Assembly (NCBI RefSeq): GCF_014235845.1
Contig: NZ_JACJUQ010000003.1
Location: 218,142-282,141, forward strand
DNA from: Pontivivens nitratireducens
GTDB lineage: Bacteria > Pseudomonadota > Alphaproteobacteria > Rhodobacterales > Rhodobacteraceae
Direction: 5' to 3'
Length of the DNA: 64,000 nt
Shown here: positions 56,504 through 64,000 of the stretch, piece after piece
How the letters are laid out: the number at the start of each line of letters is the position of its first letter
How positions within the stretch are numbered: the first letter of the stretch is position 1
Notes under the pieces: generated by a model
The model's database searches: none
Told to the model about the DNA's origin: nothing
What the model saw: only the letters and a program-made list of their open reading frames with translations
Position numbers and translations under genes: made by a program

Positions 56504-56532
56504 TTGCGCATCCGGGTGGTTGGTTCTATGTT
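56504..56532 (+). promoter_or_regulatory. predicted rimP operon promoter
   Basis: TTGCGC (56504-56509) and TATGTT (56527-56532) with a 17-base spacer; initiation is expected near 56540, giving a leader of about 110 bases before rimP. It resembles the tRNA-Ala promoter at 18.4 kb. Confidence 0.55.
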
Positions 56533-56585
56533 GCGTTCCAACAGCGACTGTCGGCCTCCACCCCCGATACTCACCGAAACACGCA

Positions 56586-56608
56586 ACGGGCCGCTGGCCC
56601 GTTTTTTT
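56586..56608 (+). terminator. intrinsic terminator/attenuator in the rimP leader
   Basis: ACGGGCC (56586-56592), loop GCT, GGCCCGT (56596-56602), then an unbroken T-run to 56608. It lies between the predicted promoter and the rimP ATG at 56650, so either it attenuates the operon or it ends a short separate RNA of about 70 bases. Confidence 0.85.
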
Positions 56609-56649
56609 ATGCCCGAAACTTTTTCATACCCGAAACTTGGCGAGTGCCC

Positions 56650-57213
56650 ATGACCGACATGATTGCAAAGGCGTCCATCGACCGGCGCATCCACGACATC
56701 ATCGCCCCCGCGGTGGAGGATATGGGATTCGAGATCGTGCGCATCCGCTTCATGGGGGGCAAGACCAAGGTCGTGCAGATCATGGCGGAAAGGCCCGAGG
56801 GCGGCATCGAGGTGGACGATTGCGCGAAGATCTCGCAAGCCGTCTCTGCGCTGCTGGATGTCGAGGATCCGATCGAGGGGGAATACGCGCTCGAAGTATC
56901 CTCACCCGGGATCGACCGCCCGCTGACGCGCCTCAAGGATTTCGAGCGTTACGAGGGCTATCAGGCCAAGGTCGAGACAACGGAACTGATCGACAACCGC
57001 CGCCGGTTCAATGGTGAGTTGCGCGGCGTTCAGGACGGTGAAATCCTGATCGAGATCGCCGAGGGCATCGTTGGTCTGCAATTCGACTGGCTGGCCGATG
57101 CCAAACTGATTCTGACGGACGAGCTGATCGCGGAAAGCCTTAAGGCCCGCGACACCAAGCTCGAAGGATTTGACGAGATCATCGAGGATGATGCCTCGAA
57201 CGAAGAGGAGTGA
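56650..57213 (+). CDS. rimP: ribosome maturation factor RimP
   Basis: A 187-residue cytoplasmic factor for 30S maturation. RimP blocks are [34 protein letters not shown] and [23 protein letters not shown]. The acidic C-terminus (DDASNEEE) is usual in alphaproteobacteria. It is the first gene of rimP-nusA-ylxR-infB, with nusA starting six bases after its stop. The ATG at 56650 is chosen by family alignment; the ribosome-binding site is weak. Confidence 0.95.
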   Translation: MTDMIAKASIDRRIHDIIAPAVEDMGFEIVRIRFMGGKTKVVQIMAERPEGGIEVDDCAKISQAVSALLDVEDPIEGEYALEVSSPGIDRPLTRLKDFERYEGYQAKVETTELIDNRRRFNGELRGVQDGEILIEIAEGIVGLQFDWLADAKLILTDELIAESLKARDTKLEGFDEIIEDDASNEEE

Positions 57214-57219
57214 CGGACA

Positions 57220-58851
57220 ATGGCAACGGTTGCGGCAAACAAGCTCGAACTGCTTCAGATCGCCGACGCGGTCGCGCGTGAGAAGATGATCGACCCCGGT
57301 CTGGTCATCGAGGCGCTGGAGGAAAGCTATTCCAAGGCGGCGAAGGCCCGCTACGGCGCGGATTACGATATCCGCGCGTCCATTGATCGCAAGACCGGCG
57401 ATCTGACCATGACCCGCGTGCGCACCGTGGTCGAGGAGGTCGAGGATCACTTCACCGAACTGGACCTGCACGACGCGAGAGAGATCGACCCGAACGCCCA
57501 GATCGGCACCGAACTGTCCGACCCCTTGCCGCACATGGATTTCAGCCGCATCGGCGCCCAGTCGGCCAAGCAGGTCATCATGCAGCGTGTGCGTGAGGCC
57601 GAGCGTGAGCGTCAGTACGAGGAATTCAAGGACCGCAAGGGCACGATCATCAACGGTCTGGTCAAGCGGACGGAATACGGCAACGTCATCGTCGATGTCG
57701 GCCGGGGTGAGGCGATGCTGCGCCGCGACCAACTTATCCAGCGCGAGGCATTCCGCAACGGCGACCGCATCCGCGCCTATATCAAGGACGTGCGTCTGGA
57801 GCAGCGCGGCCCGCAGATATTCCTGTCGCGCACCGCGCCGGAATTCATGGCCGAACTGTTCAAGATGGAAGTGCCCGAGATTTATGACGGCGTGATCGAG
57901 ATCAAGGCCGTGGCCCGTGATCCCGGCAGCCGCGCGAAGATCGGTGTCATCTCCTACGATTCGGGCATCGACCCGGTCGGGGCCTGCGTCGGCATGCGCG
58001 GCAGCCGCGTTCAGGCCGTCGTGAACGAGTTGAACGGTGAGAAGATCGACATCATCCCGTGGAACGACGACGCCGCGACCTTCCTGGTCAACGCGCTGCA
58101 ACCTGCCGAGGTCGCAAAAGTCGTGATGGATGAGGATGCCGGCCGGATCGAGGTCGTTGTACCGGATGAGCAGCTGAGCCTCGCCATCGGACGTCGTGGT
58201 CAGAACGTGCGTCTGGCCAGCCAGCTGACCGGCTGGGACATCGACATCATGACCGAGGCCGAGGAATCCGAACGTCGTCAGGCGGAATTCGCGGAACGCT
58301 CCAAGCTGTTCATGGATTCGCTCGATGCGGATGAAATGGTGGCGCAGCTTCTGGTTTCCGAAGGGTTCACCAACCTTGAGGAAGTCGCCTACGTGGAAAT
58401 CGAGGAACTGTCGGGCATCGACGGCTTCGATGAGGAAACGGCGCAGGAGCTTCAGGCCCGTGCGCGCGACGCGCTGGACGCGATCAACGCCGCCGCGACC
58501 GAGAAGGCCCGCGAGATGGGCGTCGAGGATTCGCTGTTCGAGTTTGAGGGTCTGACCCCGCAGATGATCGTGGCGCTGGCCGAGGACGGCATCAAGAACC
58601 TGACCGATTTCGCGCAATGCGCGGATTGGGAGCTCGCTGGCGGCTACACCACCGTAGACGGCAAGCGGGTCAAGGATGATGGCTTGCTGGAGCAATTCGA
58701 CGTCAGTCTGGAGGAAGCCAAGGAACTGGTGCTGACCGCGCGGGTTCTGCTGGGTTATATCGACGCGGACGAAATGGTCGCGCAGCAGGCAGCGGATGCC
58801 GAGGCTGCCGCCGCGGCCGAGGCCGGCGAAGAAGAGGAAGCCGAGGGCTGA
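57220..58851 (+). CDS. nusA: transcription termination/antitermination factor NusA
   Basis: A 543-residue RNA polymerase-binding factor: N-terminal domain (1-130), S1 (about 135-200, GTIINGLVKRTEYGNVIVDVG), two KH domains (about 205-350, GACVGMRGSRVQAVVNEL and LAIGRRGQNVRLAS), then two helix-hairpin-helix acidic repeats (from about 365) and an Ala/Glu-rich end. It modulates pausing, termination and antitermination, and may act on the terminator in its own operon leader. Confidence 0.97.
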   Translation: MATVAANKLELLQIADAVAREKMIDPGLVIEALEESYSKAAKARYGADYDIRASIDRKTGDLTMTRVRTVVEEVEDHFTELDLHDAREIDPNAQIGTELSDPLPHMDFSRIGAQSAKQVIMQRVREAERERQYEEFKDRKGTIINGLVKRTEYGNVIVDVGRGEAMLRRDQLIQREAFRNGDRIRAYIKDVRLEQRGPQIFLSRTAPEFMAELFKMEVPEIYDGVIEIKAVARDPGSRAKIGVISYDSGIDPVGACVGMRGSRVQAVVNELNGEKIDIIPWNDDAATFLVNALQPAEVAKVVMDEDAGRIEVVVPDEQLSLAIGRRGQNVRLASQLTGWDIDIMTEAEESERRQAEFAERSKLFMDSLDADEMVAQLLVSEGFTNLEEVAYVEIEELSGIDGFDEETAQELQARARDALDAINAAATEKAREMGVEDSLFEFEGLTPQMIVALAEDGIKNLTDFAQCADWELAGGYTTVDGKRVKDDGLLEQFDVSLEEAKELVLTARVLLGYIDADEMVAQQAADAEAAAAAEAGEEEEAEG

Positions 58852-58875
58852 TTGCAGCCTTCGGAAGGGTATACC

Positions 58876-59487
58876 GTGAGCAGGGGTGGACGCGATAAAG
58901 ACCGCAGTGAGCCGGAACGGCGCTGCATCGCCACGGGGGTGAGCGGGCCGACCGCCCCCCTCGTGCGCTTTGTTGTGGGGCCGGAGGGGGACGTGTTTCC
59001 CGACGTGGCCGAAAAGGCGCCCGGACGCGGCATGTGGGTCAGCGCAGACCGCGCGGCGATTGACCTGGCGGTAAAGAAAAACCTGTTCAGCCGGTCCGCA
59101 AAGGCCCCGGTAAAGGCCCCCGCCGACCTGTCGGAGCGGGTCGAGGCATTGCTGACGCGGCGACTTCAGGACGCGCTGGCCCTTGCCAGAAAGGCCGGGC
59201 TGGCCCATATGGGGTTCGATACGGTCCACCGACGGTTGAAGTCCGCTCCGGTCGCCGCATTGATCGAAGCTAGCGACGGATCGGAGGCGCAGCGCGCCAA
59301 GCTCCGCCCGATGGCTGGGGAAGCACCCGTGATTTCCTGCCTTTCAAGGGAAGAATTGGGTTTGGCATTCCGCCGGGATAATGTGATACATGCCGCGCTG
59401 GACGCAGGTGGTGTCACGAAGACGGTCCTCAGGGAGGCGTCGCGGCTCAATGGGCTGCGGGGCCATGAGGCCGTTTCGATAGACTGA
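58876..59487 (+). CDS. YlxR-type RNA-binding protein fused to an L7Ae-like domain
   Basis: A 203-residue protein with an N-terminal YlxR (DUF448) domain (ERRCIATG, VRFVVGPEGDVFPDVAEKAPGRGMWVS) and a C-terminal L7Ae-like half (RLQDALALARKAGLAHMGFD onward). The two-domain form is usual in alphaproteobacteria. The GTG at 58876 has GGAAGGG six bases upstream; a TTG at 58852 just after the nusA stop is less likely. Expected to bind RNA, possibly rRNA or RNase P RNA. Confidence 0.9.
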   Translation: MSRGGRDKDRSEPERRCIATGVSGPTAPLVRFVVGPEGDVFPDVAEKAPGRGMWVSADRAAIDLAVKKNLFSRSAKAPVKAPADLSERVEALLTRRLQDALALARKAGLAHMGFDTVHRRLKSAPVAALIEASDGSEAQRAKLRPMAGEAPVISCLSREELGLAFRRDNVIHAALDAGGVTKTVLREASRLNGLRGHEAVSID

Positions 59488-59565
59488 CCGCCGCGATACA
59501 CGCGACGGACGGGATGGATTTGGGCGACGGGGCAAAGGGGCTCCGACGAAAAGGTTAAGGTCAGT

Positions 59566-62103
59566 ATGAGCGACAACAAAGGCGACGGCGACAAGGGCAG
59601 GACGATCGGAACACGCGGTGGCGGGACCGAGACGAGCCGGGTCCGGCAAAGCTTCTCTCACGGGCGGTCCAAATCCGTCGTGGTGGAGAAGAAGCGGAAG
59701 CGTGTCGTGGTGCCAAAACCCGGTACGGCCGCGACCTCGGGTGCGAACGCCGCACAGGTCCGCAGCGCACAGGGTGGCGCCAACGCAGCCGTGTCCGACA
59801 GTGAGATTGATCGCCGCCGCCGCGCCTTGATGGCCGCGAAGGCGTCTGAAGCCGATCGTATCGCCAAGGAAAAGGAAGCCGAGGAACGCCGCAAGGCGGA
59901 GCTGGCCTCCCTGCGCGAACAAAAGGAATCGAAGGAGCGCGAGGCGGCCGAGGCCGAAGCCCGCGCCGTAGCCGAGGCCGAGGCCAAGGCGATGCAGGAG
60001 GCCGAGGAGGCCAAGCGCAAGTCCGACGAGGAAGCGCGCGCCCGCAACAAACCGCGTGGCAAGAAGGAGGAGAACGTCGTCTCCCCCGCCGACGCGCCCG
60101 CACCGCCCAACGAGGTCGAAGGCCCGCGCCGCACCGCGCCCGGCTCCGCGCCCAAGCGTGACGACCGCCGTGAGGACCGCAACGCCAAGAAATCTACGGG
60201 TGGTGACAAGCGTCGCTCCGGCAAGCTGACCATCAACCAGGCGATGGGTGAGGGCGGCCGCCAGAAATCCATGGCCGCGATGCGCCGTCGTCAGGAACGT
60301 CAGGCCCGCAAGGGTGGCGGATCGAACGAGCCGCGTGAAAAGGTGGTTCGCGACGTGAAACTGCCCGAGGCGATCACGGTGGCCGAACTTGCCAACCGCA
60401 TGGCCGAGCGTGTGGCCTCCGTCGTGAAATCCCTGATGCAGAACGGCATCATGGCGACTCAGAACCAGAGCATCGACGCCGATACCGCCGAGCTGATCAT
60501 CGAGGAGTTCGGCCACCGCGTCGTTCGCGTCTCGGATGCGGATGTCGAGGATGTCATCACCACCGTTGTGGACGATCCCGCAGACATGAAGCCACGCGCC
60601 CCGGTCATCACGATCATGGGCCACGTCGATCACGGCAAGACTTCGCTGCTGGACGCGATTCGCAAAACGAACGTTGTCTCGGGTGAGGCTGGCGGTATCA
60701 CGCAGCATATCGGTGCCTATCAGATCAGAACGGATGACGGGACGCTGCTCAGCTTCCTCGACACGCCGGGTCACGCCGCGTTCACCTCGATGCGCGCACG
60801 TGGTGCTCAGGTCACGGATATCGTGATCCTGGTGGTTGCCGCCGACGATTCGGTCATGCCGCAGACCATTGAGGCCATCGCCCATGCGAAGGCCGCGAAG
60901 GTTCCGATGATCGTCGCCATCAACAAGATCGACCGCCCCGGCGCCGATCCGATGAAGGTGCGCACCCAGCTTCTGCAGCACGAAGTCGTCGTCGAGGCGA
61001 TGTCGGGCGACGTGCTGGATGTCGAGGTCTCCGCCGTTACGGGTGAGGGGCTGGACAAGCTGCTGGAGAACATCACGCTTCAGGCCGAATTGCTCGAACT
61101 GCGCGCCAACCCCGACCGCGCCGCCGATGGCGCCGTGATCGAGGCGAAGCTGGACGTGGGCCGCGGCCCCGTTGCCACGGTTCTGGTCCAGAACGGCACG
61201 TTGCGCCGCGGCGATATCTTCGTTGTGGGTGAACAATGGGGCCGGGTCCGTGCGCTGATCAACGATCAGGGTGAGCGGGTCGAGGAGGCCGGACCTTCGG
61301 TTCCGGTGGAGGTTCTGGGCCTGAACGGCACACCCGAGGCTGGCGACGTTCTTAACGTTGTGCCGGATGAGGCGCGTGCCCGTGAGATCGCGGAATACCG
61401 CCAGCAACTCGCGAAGGACAAGCGCGCCGCAGCCGGTGCCGCAACCACGCTGGATCAGCTTCTGGCGAAGGCCAAGGCGGACGAGGACGTTTCCGAACTG
61501 CCCATCGTGGTCAAGGCGGACGTTCAGGGTTCGGCCGAGGCGATCGTGCAGGCGATGGAGAAGATCGGCAACGACGAGGTTCGGGTGCGGGTTCTGCACT
61601 CCGGCGTTGGTGCCGTCACCGAGAGCGACGTGACCCTGGCCGAGGCCGCGGGCGCGCCGATCATCGGCTTCAACGTCCGGGCGAATGCACCTGCGCGTGA
61701 GGCGGCGAACCAGAAAGGTCTGGAAATCCGCTACTACTCGATCATCTACGATCTGGTCGATGATGTGAAGGCGGCGGCCTCCGGCCTGCTGTCGGCGGAG
61801 GTTCGCGAATCCTTCATCGGGTACGCGTCGATCAAGGAGGTCTTCAAGGTCTCCAATGTCGGCAAGGTCGCGGGTTGTGTCGTCACCGAAGGTGTGGCGC
61901 GGCGTTCCGCCGGTGTGCGCCTGCTGCGCGACAACGTCGTCATCCATCAGGGCAAGCTCAAGACGCTCAAGCGCTTCAAGGATGAGGTCAAGGAAGTCCA
62001 GAGCGGCCAGGAATGCGGTATGGCGTTCGAGAACTACGAGGATATTCGCGAAGGCGATGTCATCGAAATCTTCGAGACGGAGGAGATCGAGCGCACGCTC
62101 TGA
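59566..62103 (+). CDS. infB: translation initiation factor IF-2
   Basis: An 845-residue GTPase that places initiator tRNA on the ribosome. A long charged, Ala/Glu/Arg-rich N-terminal region (1-220) precedes the IF2-N domains and the G domain, with G1 GHVDHGKT (351-358), G3 DTPGHAAF and G4 NKID; the beta-barrel and C-terminal domains follow. It ends the rimP-nusA-ylxR operon, with 78 bases after ylxR and a strong terminator downstream. Confidence 0.97.
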   Translation: MSDNKGDGDKGRTIGTRGGGTETSRVRQSFSHGRSKSVVVEKKRKRVVVPKPGTAATSGANAAQVRSAQGGANAAVSDSEIDRRRRALMAAKASEADRIAKEKEAEERRKAELASLREQKESKEREAAEAEARAVAEAEAKAMQEAEEAKRKSDEEARARNKPRGKKEENVVSPADAPAPPNEVEGPRRTAPGSAPKRDDRREDRNAKKSTGGDKRRSGKLTINQAMGEGGRQKSMAAMRRRQERQARKGGGSNEPREKVVRDVKLPEAITVAELANRMAERVASVVKSLMQNGIMATQNQSIDADTAELIIEEFGHRVVRVSDADVEDVITTVVDDPADMKPRAPVITIMGHVDHGKTSLLDAIRKTNVVSGEAGGITQHIGAYQIRTDDGTLLSFLDTPGHAAFTSMRARGAQVTDIVILVVAADDSVMPQTIEAIAHAKAAKVPMIVAINKIDRPGADPMKVRTQLLQHEVVVEAMSGDVLDVEVSAVTGEGLDKLLENITLQAELLELRANPDRAADGAVIEAKLDVGRGPVATVLVQNGTLRRGDIFVVGEQWGRVRALINDQGERVEEAGPSVPVEVLGLNGTPEAGDVLNVVPDEARAREIAEYRQQLAKDKRAAAGAATTLDQLLAKAKADEDVSELPIVVKADVQGSAEAIVQAMEKIGNDEVRVRVLHSGVGAVTESDVTLAEAAGAPIIGFNVRANAPAREAANQKGLEIRYYSIIYDLVDDVKAAASGLLSAEVRESFIGYASIKEVFKVSNVGKVAGCVVTEGVARRSAGVRLLRDNVVIHQGKLKTLKRFKDEVKEVQSGQECGMAFENYEDIREGDVIEIFETEEIERTL

Positions 62104-62121
62104 TCCCCGCCCGGCTCAACC

Positions 62122-62151
62122 AAAAGGCCCGCCATCACTGGCGGGCCTTTT
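62122..62151 (+). terminator. strong intrinsic terminator after infB
   Basis: AAAAGGCCCGCCA (62122-62134), TCAC loop, TGGCGGGCCTTTT (62139-62151): a 13-bp perfect stem with A- and T-runs on both sides, so it can serve infB and, from the other strand, hppD, whose stop lies 69 bases away. Confidence 0.93.
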
Positions 62152-62219
62152 GCGTATTCGGGGGATGTCGCCGGGGCATCCTGGCGTTGATGCCTCCGGC
62201 TTTGATGGTCGAATTCGGG

Positions 62220-63320
62220 TCAGGCGCCGACGACGCCGCGCGCGATCTGATCGGCCTCGATGCTTTCGAACAGGGCCCTGAAATTGCCCTCACCGAACCC
62301 GTCATCGCCCTTGCGCTGAATGAACTCGAAGAAGATCGGCCCGATCACCGTTTTCGAGAAGATTTGCAGCAGGATACGGGTTTCACCACCGTCCACCACG
62401 CCCTCACCGTCGATCAGCACACCGTGCTTCATCATCTTGTCCACTGGTTCCTCATGCCCGACGACGCGGTCATGGCTTAGCTCGTAATAGGTTGCCGGGG
62501 GCGGAGGCATGAACCGGATGCCCTTGTCGTGGATTTGATCGATGGATGTATAGATATCCTCGGACCCGACGGCGATGTGCTGAATGCCTTCGCCGTTGTA
62601 GCGCTTGAGGTATTCGACGATCTGCCCCTTGTCCCCGCGATCCTCGTTGATCGGAATGCGGATCTTGCCGCAGGGGGAGGTCAGCGCGCGGCTGAACAAA
62701 CCTGTGAACTTCCCCTCGATGTCGAAGAAGCGGATTTCGCGGAACTTGAAGGTGTCGCAGTAGAACTTGAACCACGTGTCCATGTTCCCCTTCACCACGT
62801 TGTGCGTCAGGTGATCGAGGTAATAGAAGCCGACGCCCTCGGGCTTCGGGTCGCGTGCACCGGTCCATTCAAAGTCGCTATCATAGGGCGAGCGGCCGTC
62901 ATCGTAGTCGTCGATGAAGTACAGCAACGATCCGCCGATCCCGATGACTGCCGGGGCGTCTATGCTCTTGCCCGTACCGGTATATTCCGTGGCACCCGTG
63001 TCCAGCGCCCGCTTCAACGCCACCTTTGCGTCGACCACACGCCAGGCCATCGCAGGGGCGCAGGGGCCGTGATCCTCGACGAATTGGGCCGCGTGACTGC
63101 CGGGCTCCCGGTTGACGATGTAATTGATGTCACCCTGACGATAGAGCGTGATGTCCTTGCTCTTGTGCTGCGCCACCGGTGTATATCCCATCGAGCGGAA
63201 GAGGGTGTCCAGCTTTTCGGGTTCAGGATGGGCGAACTCCACAAATTCGAATCCATCGGTTCCTGCCGGATTGGAATCGGAGATCGTGGCCTTCGGCGCA
63301 TCGTGTGGAAACGGACCCAT
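62220..63320 (-). CDS. hppD: 4-hydroxyphenylpyruvate dioxygenase
   Basis: A 366-residue Fe(II) dioxygenase of the VOC fold converting 4-hydroxyphenylpyruvate to homogentisate in tyrosine degradation. Metal ligands are visible: H in DHLTHNVVKGNM, H in GIQHIAVGSED, and E in FFEFIQRKGDDGFGEGNF. The ATG at 63320 is preceded by GGGAGG at six bases; an extension to 63338 lacks one. The divergent Lrp-type regulator next to it probably controls it. Confidence 0.95.
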   Translation of the reverse strand: MGPFPHDAPKATISDSNPAGTDGFEFVEFAHPEPEKLDTLFRSMGYTPVAQHKSKDITLYRQGDINYIVNREPGSHAAQFVEDHGPCAPAMAWRVVDAKVALKRALDTGATEYTGTGKSIDAPAVIGIGGSLLYFIDDYDDGRSPYDSDFEWTGARDPKPEGVGFYYLDHLTHNVVKGNMDTWFKFYCDTFKFREIRFFDIEGKFTGLFSRALTSPCGKIRIPINEDRGDKGQIVEYLKRYNGEGIQHIAVGSEDIYTSIDQIHDKGIRFMPPPPATYYELSHDRVVGHEEPVDKMMKHGVLIDGEGVVDGGETRILLQIFSKTVIGPIFFEFIQRKGDDGFGEGNFRALFESIEADQIARGVVGA

Positions 63321-63385
63321 GTTGAGCCTCCCTTGCATGTGAATTTGTCCGAACGTACCGTCCGTAACATGCGATCGGTGCGCAA

Positions 63386-63425
63386 AAATTTCTGTTTATG
63401 GCTATGTTGTGCGTGTAAATTTCAG
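63386..63425. promoter_or_regulatory. direct repeats in the hppD / Lrp-regulator intergenic region
   Basis: AAATTTCTG (63386-63394) and AAATTTCAG (63417-63425) are near-identical and 31 bases apart, about three helical turns, in the 134-base divergent control region. They are A/T-rich in a GC-rich genome and suit binding by an Lrp/AsnC oligomer. Confidence 0.5.
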
Positions 63426-63454
63426 AGAATAGGAAAACAATGCGAGGGATTTTC

Positions 63455-63919
63455 ATGGCAGGCCGAATCGATGCGTTCGACCGTGCTCTGCTGACATGTC
63501 TGCAGGGCAATTCCCGTCTGACGGCTGCTGAGTTGGCGGAAAAACTGCATCTCAGCCCCTCGCAATGCGCCCGCAGGCGGCAGCGGTTGGAGGAGGACGG
63601 ATATATCGTCGGCTATCGCGCGGTGGTGGATGCCGCGCGCATAGGCGCCTCGGTCGAGGCCTTCGTTCAGGTCACGATGGCCGCCCACAGCCGTGAGAAC
63701 GCGCAGGATTTCGTGCGAATGGCCGAGCGAACGCAGGCCGTGGTCAGTGTCTGGACCCTGACGGGGGAGGCCGATTACATGCTGCGCGTGTTCTGCGCCG
63801 ATCTGACTGCTCTGAACGAGCTGGTGCAACGAACCCTGCTGCCGCATCCGGCGGTGGCCCGGGTGCAGAGCCAGATCGTGATGGAACGCTTGAAGGACAA
63901 TGCGCCGATAGCGCCCTAG
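63455..63919 (+). CDS. Lrp/AsnC family transcriptional regulator
   Basis: A 154-residue regulator with an N-terminal winged HTH (IDAFDRALLTCLQGNSRLTA, LHLSPSQCARRRQRLEEDGYI) and a C-terminal ligand-sensing RAM domain (TGEADYMLRVFCADL). The ATG at 63455 has CGAGGG at about six bases; an ATG at 63440 lies upstream of that site. Divergent orientation suggests control of hppD in response to an aromatic amino acid or keto acid, which is inference. The stop codon touches the putative IS end. Confidence 0.9.
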   Translation: MAGRIDAFDRALLTCLQGNSRLTAAELAEKLHLSPSQCARRRQRLEEDGYIVGYRAVVDAARIGASVEAFVQVTMAAHSRENAQDFVRMAERTQAVVSVWTLTGEADYMLRVFCADLTALNELVQRTLLPHPAVARVQSQIVMERLKDNAPIAP

Positions 63920-64000
63920 GGTGTGTCCCCATAATCAGGCTTCCCCATTCGTTCGTCGCGTGATTCAGTATCTCCGACAGAGGAGGTTGTGATGCGGCGA
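63917..64000 (+). mobile_element. possible left end of an insertion sequence, cut by the window edge
   Basis: Directly after the regulator stop (CTAG at 63916-63919) the sequence changes to GGTGTGTCCCCATAATCAGG, which resembles an IS terminal repeat, and 72 bases later GAGGAGG precedes an ATG at 63992 (Met-Arg-Arg) running off the edge. This resembles IS5-family organisation, where transposases often begin MRR. The right end and the transposase body are not visible, so the call is tentative. Confidence 0.3.

Noticed and set aside
56528..56653. A 41-codon frame in the rimP leader ending at the rimP start
   Set aside because: Its ATG lies within the predicted -10 hexamer, so it would not be transcribed from that promoter, and it reads straight through the terminator stem.
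56902..59229. A 775-codon open frame antisense to rimP, nusA and ylxR
   Set aside because: It crosses three well-identified plus-strand genes and shows no family features; same GC-bias artefact.
59344..61947. An 867-codon open frame antisense to infB
   Set aside because: It mirrors infB codon for codon, has no recognisable domain or ribosome-binding site, and such frames are a known by-product of strong GC bias at third positions.

Overview
The window looks like chromosome from a Rhodobacteraceae (roseobacter-type) alphaproteobacterium. GC is very high, and long antisense reading frames run opposite many genes. The gene set is typical of that family: a tad/cpa Flp-pilus locus with two TadE-type pseudopilins and Flp pilins of the GAVTVDW type, an imelysin/di-heme/DUF1513 iron cluster behind hemP, an FYDLN-acid protein, an intracellular PHB depolymerase, a Ku-LigD pair and rimP-nusA-ylxR-infB. 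Nothing points to a large recent insertion. The only mobile-element hint is at the extreme right edge.

Layout. 1-3 kb: 3' end of a CCA-adding enzyme, two overlapping LysE-type exporters, then hemF coupled to a cyclotransferase-like gene on the minus strand. 3.1-6.8 kb: a heterodimeric ABC exporter. 6.8-10.7 kb: a chemoreceptor and a glutamyl-tRNA synthetase on the minus strand. 10.8-11.5 kb: a minimal zinc metallopeptidase, then a gene-free stretch that reads as a three-hairpin small RNA. 11.5-17.3 kb (minus): hemP, a seven-cysteine protein, imelysin, a di-heme cytochrome-like protein, a second imelysin and DUF1513. 17.5-19 kb: a small P-loop ATPase, tRNA-Ala(GGC) with an unusual promoter dyad, and a 25-bp tandem repeat abutting the stop codon of the FYDLN gene. 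19-23.4 kb: PHB depolymerase, a YgjP-type metalloprotease and an Lhr-type helicase.

23.4-37.3 kb (minus): the tad locus, transcribed right to left: flp, flp2, cpaB, secretin, ompA-like, tadE, tadE, cpaE/tadZ, tadA, tadB, tadC, two TPR lipoproteins, prepilin peptidase, an AAA ATPase and, through a 4-bp overlap, a crotonase. A lytic transglycosylase diverges from flp across a repeat-rich control region. 38-47 kb: 3-oxoacid CoA-transferase (which with the PHB depolymerase outlines PHB and ketone-body use), an alpha/beta hydrolase, an HDAC-like deacetylase, an L,D-transpeptidase, an orphan ParA, a Baeyer-Villiger-type monooxygenase, a GNAT acetyltransferase, rimO and a GAF histidine kinase.

48-53.7 kb (minus): LigD and Ku for non-homologous end joining, preceded by an unfamiliar pair made of a ClpP-like membrane-anchored protein and a four-TM protein with a long soluble insert. 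53.8-56.5 kb: MgtE, DUF3140 and a DJ-1/PfpI protein. 56.5-62.1 kb: rimP-nusA-ylxR-infB, with an intrinsic terminator inside its leader and a strong terminator at the end. 62.2-64 kb: hppD and a divergent Lrp-type regulator, then what may be the left end of an insertion sequence.

The items most worth follow-up are the small RNA at about 11.38-11.52 kb, the seven-cysteine hemP-operon protein, the ClpP-like/four-TM pair, the 25-bp array, the tRNA-Ala promoter dyad and the rimP leader terminator. All calls rest on reading the sequence; no database search was run.
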